A stretch of 12,500 nt of DNA from Proteobacteria bacterium UBA1844 (GTDB lineage: Bacteria > Pseudomonadota > Gammaproteobacteria > Steroidobacterales > Woeseiaceae): NCBI GenBank assembly GCA_002338615.1, contig DDIS01000113.1, forward strand, positions 16,152 to 28,651, in the 5' to 3' direction. Positions 6,149 to 12,500 of this stretch are shown piece by piece. The notes below the pieces were generated by a model. The model saw nothing but the letters and a program-made list of their open reading frames with translations. It did not search any database and was not told the origin of the DNA. The position numbers and the translations under genes are program-made. Position 1 is the stretch's first letter, and every line of letters starts with the position of its first letter.

Positions 6149-8239
6149 TCAGGAAGCAACCGGCGTCGAAATGGCATGCAGTTTCAGGAATGTCTCCTGC
6201 GCCGAAATGGCCTCCTCGTTCCCCGGCGACAAACGCTCATAACTGCCGTCACCGCGCAGGGTCCATGCCTGGCAGTTGTCCGCGAGAAATAGTTCAAGGT
6301 CGCGGCGGATACGTTCTTTCATGTGCTTCTGGCGAATTTCAAAACAGGTTTCGATACGTCGAAACATGTTTCGATCCATCCAGTCGGCACTCGCGCAATA
6401 AAATTCCTCTTTACCGTCATTGCAGAAATAGTAAACGCGCGAGTGTTCAAGAAATCGTCCGACGATCGAACGAACGCGAATGTTTTCAGATAAACCCGGC
6501 ACCTCCGGGCGCAGCGAGCAAATGCCGCGCACGATGAGATCAATCTTGACGCCGGCAGACGATGCCGCATAAAGCGCATCAATAATTGTCGGTTCGTTGA
6601 TCGCGTTGATCTTGGCGATGATGCGCGCGTCCTTGCCACTACGCGCATTGTCTGCCTCGCGTTCGATTTTTTTGACCAGCGTGCTGCAGAGGTCGAACGG
6701 CGATGTCAGCATGCGCGACAGGGACGTTGCCTTCGTCAGGCTCGTCAACTGCATGAAAACCTTGTGCACATCTTCGCCAAGTCGCTGACTGCGGCTCATG
6801 TAGCCGTAGTCCGTGTAGACGCGTGCTGTGGCATGGTGGTAGTTGCCGGTACCAAGATGTACGTAACGCACGAGCTTGCCACTTTCGCGACGAACGACCA
6901 GGGTCATTTTCGCATGCGTCTTGTAGCCAACCAGGCCGTATACGACGTGGGCACCGGCCTCCTGCAGGCTATTTGCCAAAGAAATGTTCGCCGCCTCATC
7001 AAACCGGGCCATCAGCTCGATGACGACAGTTACCTCTTTACCTGCACGGGCCGCTTTGACCAGGCTATCGACTATCGGGGACTCGGGACCGGTGCGATAC
7101 AGGGTTTGCTTGATAGCGAGAACTGCCGGGTCGCGTGCCGCGGTCGCGACAAACTCAATCACGGGACCGAAGGACTGGTATGGGTGGTGTACCAGGATAT
7201 TTTTCTTCGACAGTGTTGCAAACAAGTCGCTGCTATTGACGAGATCGCTCGGTATGCCGGGAGTAAACGGCGGATACAGCAGTTCCGGTCGGTCCTCGAG
7301 GCTGCAGACGGTGGCAAGGCGATTGAGGTTGACCGGCCCGGATACGAGGTACATATCGCGCTCGTTCAGGCCGAAATGTTCCAGCAGGAATTTGAGCAGG
7401 TCGCGCGGGCATTCGTGGCTGACCTCGAGTCGTACGGCGGCGCCATAACGGCTGGCTTCGAGCTGGCCTTCAAGGGCATGCACCAGGTCGCTTACTTCTT
7501 CATCGTCGACATACAGGTCACTGTTGCGCGTCACTCGGAACTGGTAACAACCGTCCGCGTTGAGGCCCGGGAACAGTTTGTCGACATGCATCCGGATTAC
7601 CGAGGAGAGAAACACGAAAGCGTGGCTGCCGGGTGGATCTGATAGCTTGCCCGGCAGCCGGATAACGCGTGGCAGCGAGCGTGGTGCCTGCACCATGCCT
7701 CGGGTCCGGCGCCGGCCAAATGCGTCTTTGCCGTCAAGCCGTACGACAAAATTCAGACTCTTGTTCAGGATGCGGGGAAACGGTCGGGACGGGTCAAAAG
7801 TCAGCGGTGTCAGGACTGGCACCACTTGCTCGTTAAAATAGTCGCGCAGCCAGGCACGCTGTTGCCGGGTCCACTCGCGGCTATGCAGAAAGCGTACCCC
7901 CGCTGCGGCGAGCTTCGGAAACAGGTCATCGTTCAACAGGCGGTATTGCTCCTCGACAATGCGCAACGTCTGGTAGCGCAGCGCGTTGAATACCTGTTGT
8001 GCATCGAGCATTTCAGGCCCCTGGGCAGGCGCCCCGATCTCGATACGCTGTTTCAGTCCGGCAACCCTGATCTCGAAAAACTCATCGAGATTGGTGCAGG
8101 TGATGCACAGGAAGCGCAGCCGTTCCAGCAGCGGGATAGCCGGATCCTGCGCCTGCGCGAGAACACGCTTGTTGAACTCCAGAAAGCTCAACTCGCGATT
8201 GATATACAGCTCGGCGGGAGGTAAGACGTGGGCGTCCAA
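6149..8239 (-). CDS. ppk1: Polyphosphate kinase 1
   Basis: PPK1 reversibly transfers the gamma phosphate of ATP onto inorganic polyphosphate, usually at the inner membrane. The 696-residue product has normal length and all regions: the N-terminal block LYINRELSFLEFNKRVL (11-27), NLDEFFEIRVAGLKQR (50-65), the LTPLTFDPSRPFP stretch (143-155), and the phospholipase-D-like catalytic half. The phosphorylated His is H442 in YKTHAKM, and the second catalytic His is H461 in YVHLGTGNY. Their 19-residue spacing equals that of E. coli H435 and H454. R378-region KQTLYR and the C-terminal ADWMDRNMFRRIE (618-630) are also present. The only possible start is the TTG at 8237-8239, because an in-frame stop lies 11 codons upstream (TAA at 8270-8272) and no ATG or GTG precedes the conserved N-terminus. 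No good Shine-Dalgarno is visible, so translation may be weak. The gene is 106 bp after anmK with a candidate promoter between. Confidence 0.95.
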   Translation of the reverse strand: MDAHVLPPAELYINRELSFLEFNKRVLAQAQDPAIPLLERLRFLCITCTNLDEFFEIRVAGLKQRIEIGAPAQGPEMLDAQQVFNALRYQTLRIVEEQYRLLNDDLFPKLAAAGVRFLHSREWTRQQRAWLRDYFNEQVVPVLTPLTFDPSRPFPRILNKSLNFVVRLDGKDAFGRRRTRGMVQAPRSLPRVIRLPGKLSDPPGSHAFVFLSSVIRMHVDKLFPGLNADGCYQFRVTRNSDLYVDDEEVSDLVHALEGQLEASRYGAAVRLEVSHECPRDLLKFLLEHFGLNERDMYLVSGPVNLNRLATVCSLEDRPELLYPPFTPGIPSDLVNSSDLFATLSKKNILVHHPYQSFGPVIEFVATAARDPAVLAIKQTLYRTGPESPIVDSLVKAARAGKEVTVVIELMARFDEAANISLANSLQEAGAHVVYGLVGYKTHAKMTLVVRRESGKLVRYVHLGTGNYHHATARVYTDYGYMSRSQRLGEDVHKVFMQLTSLTKATSLSRMLTSPFDLCSTLVKKIEREADNARSGKDARIIAKINAINEPTIIDALYAASSAGVKIDLIVRGICSLRPEVPGLSENIRVRSIVGRFLEHSRVYYFCNDGKEEFYCASADWMDRNMFRRIETCFEIRQKHMKERIRRDLELFLADNCQAWTLRGDGSYERLSPGNEEAISAQETFLKLHAISTPVAS

Positions 8240-8264
8240 AGGAAAACTCGCTGCGACAGGGGGT

Positions 8265-8276
8265 GGGCGTTAGCCC
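8265..8276 (-). other. Small hairpin in the presumed 5' leader of ppk
   Basis: GGGC-TAAC-GCCC on the minus strand forms a 4-bp GC stem with a 4-nt loop, ending about 25 nt before the ppk TTG. No T-run follows on the minus strand, so it is not a terminator for anmK. It may shape the leader, or be chance. Confidence 0.2.
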
Positions 8277-8291
8277 GTTTTCAAGCACATC

Positions 8292-8323
8292 AGTATAGCA
8301 ATCGGCCGCTTGCGAGTTGTTAA
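8292..8323 (-). promoter_or_regulatory. Candidate sigma70 promoter of ppk with an extended -10 box
   Basis: On the minus strand an extended -10 element TGCTATACT lies at 8300-8292 (TATACT differs from TATAAT at one position). A TTAACA box at 8323-8318 resembles a -35, but the 20-bp spacer is long, which the extended -10 may offset. Transcription would begin near 8285, giving a leader of about 45 nt before the ppk TTG. The fit suggests ppk can be transcribed apart from anmK. No clear Pho box was seen. Confidence 0.45.
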
Positions 8324-8345
8324 CGCCCGCACAGTTCAGCCCGGC

Positions 8346-9449
8346 CTAGCGTGCGTAGACCGCCCCGAGTACGGCTGGCCGCTGCGCGCCGGTGACAGAT
8401 GGCACGCTGCCATTTTGACGGGCAAGCCTGCGACTGGCGAGCCAGGCAAAGGCGGCCGCCTCGACCCAATCAGGATCAATGCCCGCATCCGCAGTGGTAC
8501 GGACGCGGAGCGTCGGCAGATGGCCTGCAATGCGCCGCAACAGATCCTTGTTTCGTACGCCGCCGCCGCAAACGTACATGCTTGTCGTGCCGGGCGCCCA
8601 CCGTTCGATGGCGTGAGCCACACTTTGAGCGGTGAGTTCCGCAAGGCTCGCCTGCACGTCTGCAGGCCGCCGTGCCCTCGTATCCCGACTCGCCAACCAG
8701 TCGAGATTGAAATATTCGACGCCCGTGCTTTTTGGCGGTGGCCGCGCGAACCATTCGTCTTGCAACCATTCCTCAATGAGCCCTGTGTCCGGCTCGCCAC
8801 TTGCCGCCCATGCGCCTTTGTCGTCGTAGGGGAGTTCGCGGCCTGCACGAATCCAGGCATCGAGCAGGGTATTGCCCGGGCCGGTATCGAAGCCGCTGAG
8901 CTCGGCTCCACTGGCTGGCAGAACCGTGATATTCGCGATGCCACCGATGTTCAGCACGACCCGATTCTCATCTGCATCGCGCAGCAACCAGTCGTGAAAT
9001 AACGGTACCAATGGTGCACCTTCGCCGCCGAGAGCGATGTCGCTACTGCGAAAATCAGCGACCGTATCGATCCCGGTGCCGGTCGCAATCGTTGCTCCGT
9101 CGCCGATTTGCAAGCTGAACCGATACTTGTGATCGGGGCAGTGCCTGAGCGTCTGGCCGTGACTACCGATCGCTCGTATCGTATTGGCTGCAAGGCCTGA
9201 ATTCTCGAGCAGTTTGAGTGCCGCATCACGAAAACATCGCCCGACCCACACGTGCAGTTCGCCAAGCTCATCGACCCCGCAGGAGGCCGGATCGAGCATT
9301 GCGCGCCGCAGGCGCGCTGCAAGCTCAGGCGGATACTCCTCCGCATGGGTAGCGATAACCGACAATGATCGCGTATCAAGATCGACGAGCACAGCGTCGA
9401 TGCCATCCACGCTGGTACCGGAAATCAGGCCAATAAAGTAGTTGCCCAC
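8346..9449 (-). CDS. anmK: Anhydro-N-acetylmuramic acid kinase
   Basis: AnmK opens the 1,6-anhydro ring of anhydro-MurNAc released during wall turnover and phosphorylates it to MurNAc-6-phosphate, in the cytoplasm. The 367-residue product is close to the 369 of E. coli. Visible motifs are the ATP-binding GLISGTSVDGIDAVL (7-21), GSHGQTLRH (95-103), QIGDGATIA, VADFRSSDIALGGEGAPLVP (130-149), NIGGIANIT (167-175) and GFDTGPGNTLLDAWI (186-200), where D188 is the probable catalytic base, plus the later VCGGGVRN. The GTG at 9449-9447 gives the exact family N-terminus. The Shine-Dalgarno is poor. It starts 18 bp after the stop of the M23 peptidase gene and is surely co-transcribed with it. That pairing links an enzyme that cuts peptidoglycan with one that recycles a turnover product. 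Confidence 0.96.
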   Translation of the reverse strand: MGNYFIGLISGTSVDGIDAVLVDLDTRSLSVIATHAEEYPPELAARLRRAMLDPASCGVDELGELHVWVGRCFRDAALKLLENSGLAANTIRAIGSHGQTLRHCPDHKYRFSLQIGDGATIATGTGIDTVADFRSSDIALGGEGAPLVPLFHDWLLRDADENRVVLNIGGIANITVLPASGAELSGFDTGPGNTLLDAWIRAGRELPYDDKGAWAASGEPDTGLIEEWLQDEWFARPPPKSTGVEYFNLDWLASRDTRARRPADVQASLAELTAQSVAHAIERWAPGTTSMYVCGGGVRNKDLLRRIAGHLPTLRVRTTADAGIDPDWVEAAAFAWLASRRLARQNGSVPSVTGAQRPAVLGAVYAR

Positions 9450-9467
9450 TACCGCGAACTGCGGCCT

Positions 9468-10874
9468 TTACCGGCTGGCCGGGCGCGCCGGACTAACTGC
9501 AGCGAGCTGCGTGCGCTTGAACTGCTCCAGTTCGGCGAGTATCGGTTGTACCGATGCCAAAAACTGCTCCCGGTATTTGCGGTTGATGGGTTCGGCCTGG
9601 GGCAGTGGGACCGTGCGTGGGTTTCGATGCACACCGTTCAAGCGATATTCGTAATGCAGGTGATTTGCTGTTGCAAGACCGGTTGAGCCAACAAAACCGA
9701 TCGTTTGATCCTGCCGAACACGCGCGCCGATTCTGGCGTTGGCGGCGAAGCTGGACATATGCGCGTACAGCGTCGTGATGTTGCCACCGTGTTGCAAAAT
9801 GACGCAATTGCCGTAGCCACCCTTCACTCCTCGAAAAATAACCTTGCCATCACCGGCAGCCTTGATCGGCGTGCCGCGCGGCGCGGCATAGTCGACTCCC
9901 TGGTGTGCACGAATAGTGTTCAGGATGGGGTGTCGTCGGTTTGGGTTGAAATTCGAGCTGATGCGCGTGAAGTCAACCGGCGCTCGTATGAATGCCTTGC
10001 GCACACTGTCGCCGTCCGGCGTGAAATAGTCTGAGTGCCCGTTCTCGTCGATAAAACGAATCGCACGAGTGGTGCGCCCATTGTTGTTGAACTCGGCGGC
10101 AATGATCTCGCCGTCGGTAACGTACTCATTGTCCTGCCAGACCTGTTCATACTGCACATAGAAGTTATCGCCCTGCCGGATATCGAGAACGAAGTCGATA
10201 TCCCAGGCGAAGATACCGGCGATATTCATTATGACCTTGTCAGACAAGCCTGCGTCGGCACCGGCGAGGAACAGGGACGAATCGATGACGCCATAAGTCA
10301 TGCGTTTGCGAATCTCGATCGGACGTTCGATGATCTTTGCAACAAACCCGTTGTCCGTGCGCTCGACCTGCAGCGCCGAGGTCAGGTCCAGAACCGAATA
10401 CATGCTGACAATGCTGCTGCCGTCATGAACGATCTCGAAATCGTCGCCGGGTTTCAAATGCCGAAACAGCTTTTTTGGTTCATCGAGCGCGGCGATTGCA
10501 GCGAGATGGCCGAGGTTCAGGTTGTTTTTGCGAAACAGTTTGTCAAGCGTGTCGCCGCGGCCAATCTCAAGCTCCATCGTTGCAAGCTCGGTGAGCGAAT
10601 CGAGTTTGGGTGCTGTGAACGGCAGCCGCTCAGGCAGGACATCGCCGGCTGCAATGTTGGCGCCGCCGAGCTTGTTGTCATCGGCAGCGACCAGCGCGGG
10701 CGACTCGCTGCCTGGCGCCGGCGTATCGTCACCGCTCATGAAAGATATGAGCAACAGGCCCGCCAGGGGAACACCGAGACCAACGGCAAACCATTGCAGC
10801 GCTTTGGATTTTTTCGGTAGTGTTGAGCCAGACGGCTTGTAGTCGTGTAACAGTGGACTGGGCCTGCGATGCAC
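9468..10874 (-). CDS. M23 family peptidoglycan endopeptidase, MepM-like
   Basis: This is a membrane-anchored zinc metallopeptidase expected to cut peptide cross-links in peptidoglycan. In its 468 residues a cytoplasmic tail of about 26 residues (basic, MHRRPSPLLHDYKPSGS) precedes one membrane helix at about 27-46. A Pro/Ala-rich linker and an OapA/LysM-like domain follow (about 95-185, with ELEIGRGDTLDKLF and LKPGDDFEIV), then a second beta-rich region (about 186-295) and the LytM domain (about 300-425). Zinc and catalytic residues are intact: H324 and D328 in HQGVDYAAPRGTPI, H372 in LYAHM, H405 and H407 in NHLHYEYR. This agrees with E. coli MepM (YebA), which adds to wall growth by cutting D,D cross-links. 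The GTG at 10874-10872 has a strong Shine-Dalgarno at 7 nt. It is the first gene of a run with anmK and probably ppk. mepM is the likely name, but orthology is not proven. Confidence 0.92.
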   Translation of the reverse strand: MHRRPSPLLHDYKPSGSTLPKKSKALQWFAVGLGVPLAGLLLISFMSGDDTPAPGSESPALVAADDNKLGGANIAAGDVLPERLPFTAPKLDSLTELATMELEIGRGDTLDKLFRKNNLNLGHLAAIAALDEPKKLFRHLKPGDDFEIVHDGSSIVSMYSVLDLTSALQVERTDNGFVAKIIERPIEIRKRMTYGVIDSSLFLAGADAGLSDKVIMNIAGIFAWDIDFVLDIRQGDNFYVQYEQVWQDNEYVTDGEIIAAEFNNNGRTTRAIRFIDENGHSDYFTPDGDSVRKAFIRAPVDFTRISSNFNPNRRHPILNTIRAHQGVDYAAPRGTPIKAAGDGKVIFRGVKGGYGNCVILQHGGNITTLYAHMSSFAANARIGARVRQDQTIGFVGSTGLATANHLHYEYRLNGVHRNPRTVPLPQAEPINRKYREQFLASVQPILAELEQFKRTQLAAVSPARPASR

Positions 10875-10881
10875 GTCCGGG

Positions 10882-10888
10882 CCTCCCC
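10882..10888 (-). promoter_or_regulatory. Ribosome binding site fixing the GTG start of the M23 peptidase
   Basis: GGGGAGG on the minus strand lies 7 nt before the GTG at 10874-10872. It is one of the two strongest Shine-Dalgarno sequences in the window and decides the start. Confidence 0.75.
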
Positions 10889-10904
10889 GAATTTGGAAGT
10901 TGCT

Positions 10905-10933
10905 ACTCTAACCTGCTCAAATAATCAGGTCAA
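10905..10933 (-). promoter_or_regulatory. Sigma70-like promoter of the M23 peptidase-anmK run
   Basis: On the minus strand TTGACC (-35, 10933-10928) and TAGAGT (-10, 10910-10905) are separated by exactly 17 bp. The -35 differs from TTGACA at one position. Transcription would begin near 10898, leaving a short leader of about 23 nt that holds the Shine-Dalgarno. This is the best promoter match seen in the window. Confidence 0.6.
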
Positions 10934-10968
10934 AGAAAACTGTTAGAAGTCAGAACCTTAAACGAAGT

Positions 10969-10996
10969 TTGTAGAATTGCGTCAGAATGCTACAGT
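10969..10996 (+). promoter_or_regulatory. Candidate promoter of tyrS with an extended -10 box
   Basis: TGCTACAGT at 10988-10996 has an extended -10 form, and TTGTAG at 10969-10974 is a partial -35 with a 16-bp spacer measured to 10991. The leader to the tyrS ATG would be about 35 nt. It lies in the 163-bp divergent gap shared with the M23 peptidase promoter. The match is moderate. Confidence 0.35.
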
Positions 10997-11037
10997 TCGC
11001 CCACTCGAAAACCTAGCAATCCGAATCACTGCCACCT

Positions 11038-12237
11038 ATGTCTGACCTGACGTCGCAACTTGCCGAACTCGCCCGCGGAGCGGATGAGATATTGCCCGAC
11101 GGGGGTCTTCGCACCAAGCTCGAAAAAAACCGGCCACTGATTGTCAAAGCAGGATTTGACCCGACCGCGCCCGACTTGCACATTGGCCACACGGTCCTTA
11201 TCAACAAAATGCGCCAGTTTCAAAGCTTCGGCCACGAGGTCGTTTTCCTGATCGGCGACTTCACAGGCATGATCGGCGACCCGTCCGGCAAGAACGCAAC
11301 TCGTCCGGCGCTGTCTGCCGAGCAAATAAAAGCAAACGCTGCAACCTACGAAGCACAGATTTTCAAGATACTCGACAAACAGCGGACCCGGGTGGAATTC
11401 AATTCCACCTGGATGGGCAAGATGGATGCCGCCGGCCTGATCAAGCTTGCATCGCACCACACGGTGGCGCGGATGCTGGAGCGCGATGACTTCAACAAGC
11501 GATATACCGGCGGCCAGCCAATTTCCATTCATGAGTTCCTGTACCCGATCGTGCAGGGCTATGACTCGGTCGCACTGCGAGCCGATGTCGAACTCGGCGG
11601 CACGGACCAGAAGTTCAACCTGCTCGTGGGCCGGCAACTGCAACAGGATTTCGGCCAGGAGCCGCAGGTCGTATTGACGACGCCTCTGCTGGAAGGACTC
11701 GATGGCGTGCAGAAAATGTCGAAGTCCCTTGGCAATTACATTGGCATTACCGATCCGCCCGATGAAATGTTCGGCAAGCTCATGTCGATTTCAGACGATC
11801 TCATGTGGCGCTATTTTGAGGTCTTGAGTTTTCGAACTCTGGGCGACATTCAAGGTCTTAAGGAACAGGTTGAATCGGGACTTAATCCGCGCGATGCCAA
11901 ATTCGAACTGGCCATTGAGATCGTTGCACGTTTTCACGACGCGGCAGCCGCGAAGGCGGCCCAGGCAGAATTCGTGGCGCGCTTTCAGCAAGGCGCGATG
12001 CCGGAAGACATGCCGGAACTCACGCTCACGACCGATGACGGACAGCTTGGAATTGCGCACTTGCTCAAGGCTGCCGGGCTGGTCAGCAGCACATCCGAAG
12101 CATTTCGTATGATCAAGCAAGGGGCTGTTCGTATAGACGGAGCACGAATCGACGACCGGGCGCTCAAGCTCAGCGCCGGTGACAGCGGTGTTTTTCAGGT
12201 CGGCCGCCGGCGTTTTGCCCGCATTAGTCTGACCTGA
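11038..12237 (+). CDS. tyrS: Tyrosyl-tRNA synthetase
   Basis: TyrRS attaches tyrosine to tRNA-Tyr in the cytoplasm. The 399-residue product is a class I synthetase with HIGH at 48-51 (in DLHIGHTVL), [13 protein letters not shown] at 73-85, the Tyr/tRNA pocket segment [20 protein letters not shown] (173-192) and KMSKS at 226-230. A C-terminal S4-type RNA-binding domain covers about 335-399 ([26 protein letters not shown]). Length and the HIGH motif agree with the TyrRS subfamily found in Pseudomonas and Haemophilus rather than the longer E. coli TyrS (HLGH type). The ATG at 11038 gives the normal N-terminus; there is no clear Shine-Dalgarno. It is divergent from the M23 peptidase and lies 2 bp before the next gene, so the two are likely co-transcribed. 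Confidence 0.97.
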   Translation: MSDLTSQLAELARGADEILPDGGLRTKLEKNRPLIVKAGFDPTAPDLHIGHTVLINKMRQFQSFGHEVVFLIGDFTGMIGDPSGKNATRPALSAEQIKANAATYEAQIFKILDKQRTRVEFNSTWMGKMDAAGLIKLASHHTVARMLERDDFNKRYTGGQPISIHEFLYPIVQGYDSVALRADVELGGTDQKFNLLVGRQLQQDFGQEPQVVLTTPLLEGLDGVQKMSKSLGNYIGITDPPDEMFGKLMSISDDLMWRYFEVLSFRTLGDIQGLKEQVESGLNPRDAKFELAIEIVARFHDAAAAKAAQAEFVARFQQGAMPEDMPELTLTTDDGQLGIAHLLKAAGLVSSTSEAFRMIKQGAVRIDGARIDDRALKLSAGDSGVFQVGRRRFARISLT

Positions 12238-12239
12238 GC

Positions 12240-12500
12240 ATGCGAATAACCGCTCTCGCATTGATCGCATTGCTGGTGGCGCCGGCGTTTGCCGACACAG
12301 CCCCTGACGATCGCGAGGCCGAGGAACTGCGGCTCCAGCAACTGTTCATGGATGACATGGCCGACGTGGTGGCCGATCTCAACAAAGGGTCTTTCGATCG
12401 ACTGGTGCGCGCAATCGATGCAGACGCGCTGCTGGAGAAAATTTTTGGATTGCGGCTCATCGATCAGCGCATGAAGCGCGATTTTCGCGACCGCGTCAAA
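12240..12500 (+). CDS. Unrecognised exported protein (3' end missing)
   Basis: An ATG at 12240, 2 bp after the tyrS stop, opens a frame that runs off the right edge (87 residues visible). The first 18 residues look like a signal peptide with an AxA-type cleavage site: MRITALALIALLVAPAFA, then DTAPDD. The mature part is hydrophilic, helical and charged, with EAEELRLQQLFMDDMADVV, FDRLVRAIDADALLEKIFGL and basic MKRDFRDRV. I do not recognise the family. Location is predicted to be the periplasm. The tight spacing after tyrS suggests translational coupling, though tyrS and a secreted protein have no obvious shared task. Confidence 0.6.
   Translation, partial: MRITALALIALLVAPAFADTAPDDREAEELRLQQLFMDDMADVVADLNKGSFDRLVRAIDADALLEKIFGLRLIDQRMKRDFRDRVK

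Noticed and set aside
6764..7642. Open frame of 292 codons on the plus strand inside ppk
   Set aside because: Antisense to the catalytic half of PPK1, where every conserved motif is intact on the minus strand; no start signal of its own.
8245..8262. CTGTC on the minus strand as part of a Pho box before ppk
   Set aside because: Only one partial half-site is present; a Pho box needs two properly spaced repeats.
8265..8282. GGGC-GTTA-GCCC followed by GTTTT, resembling a plus-strand terminator
   Set aside because: Only a 4-bp stem with a short T-run, and no plus-strand gene ends here; listed only as a leader hairpin on the minus strand.
8310..9002. Open frame of 230 codons on the plus strand opposite anmK
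   Set aside because: Shadow of anmK, whose motifs are complete on the minus strand.
10035..10820. Open frame of 261 codons on the plus strand opposite the M23 peptidase
   Set aside because: Antisense shadow of a GC-rich gene; no ribosome binding site and no recognisable domain.

Overview
The window looks like the chromosome of a gammaproteobacterium. ErpA, RppH, AnmK, a HemJ-type protein, a bactofilin and a DUF6776-like protein occur together, and the order hemJ, DUF6776, bactofilin, erpA, anmK, M23 peptidase, tyrS matches, from memory, the block around PA0661-PA0668 of Pseudomonas. Two differences stand out. argC, which I remember beside hemJ in Pseudomonas, is absent. A tail-to-tail ppx/ppk pair sits between erpA and anmK. 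Base composition is fairly GC-rich and even, with no insertion sequence, phage gene, tRNA, rRNA or CRISPR array. Genus cannot be fixed from the sequence.

Layout. 1-713 (+): 3' part of an FbpA/FutA-type ABC substrate-binding protein. 704-1687 (-): a FecCD/BtuC-type permease, tail-to-tail with it and overlapping by 10 bp. 1859-2419 (+): rppH, which is convergent with hemJ (2447-2893, -). 3050-6131 (+): four closely packed genes, DUF6776-like membrane coiled-coil protein, bactofilin, erpA and ppx. 6149-10874 (-): the opposing run, transcribed as M23 peptidase, anmK, ppk. 11038-12237 (+): tyrS. 12240-12500 (+): the start of an unrecognised exported protein.

How the genes fit together. ppk and ppx make and degrade polyphosphate and meet tail-to-tail with 17 bp between them. 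anmK (recycling of anhydro-N-acetylmuramic acid) and the M23 peptidase (peptidoglycan cleavage) form a cell-wall pair, with a good sigma70-like promoter in front of the peptidase. The bactofilin and the DUF6776-like protein could be a cytoskeletal and membrane-anchor pair serving the wall enzymes. erpA (Fe-S insertion), hemJ (haem synthesis) and the two ABC transporter parts all touch iron or tetrapyrrole metabolism. rppH acts on mRNA 5' ends.

No stretch longer than about 300 bases lacks a gene. The larger gaps are 1688-1858, 2894-3049, 8240-8345 and 10875-11037. No wholly new system is evident. The best leads are the bactofilin/DUF6776/M23 neighbourhood, the mismatched ABC transporter parts, the proline run in ErpA and the unknown gene after tyrS.
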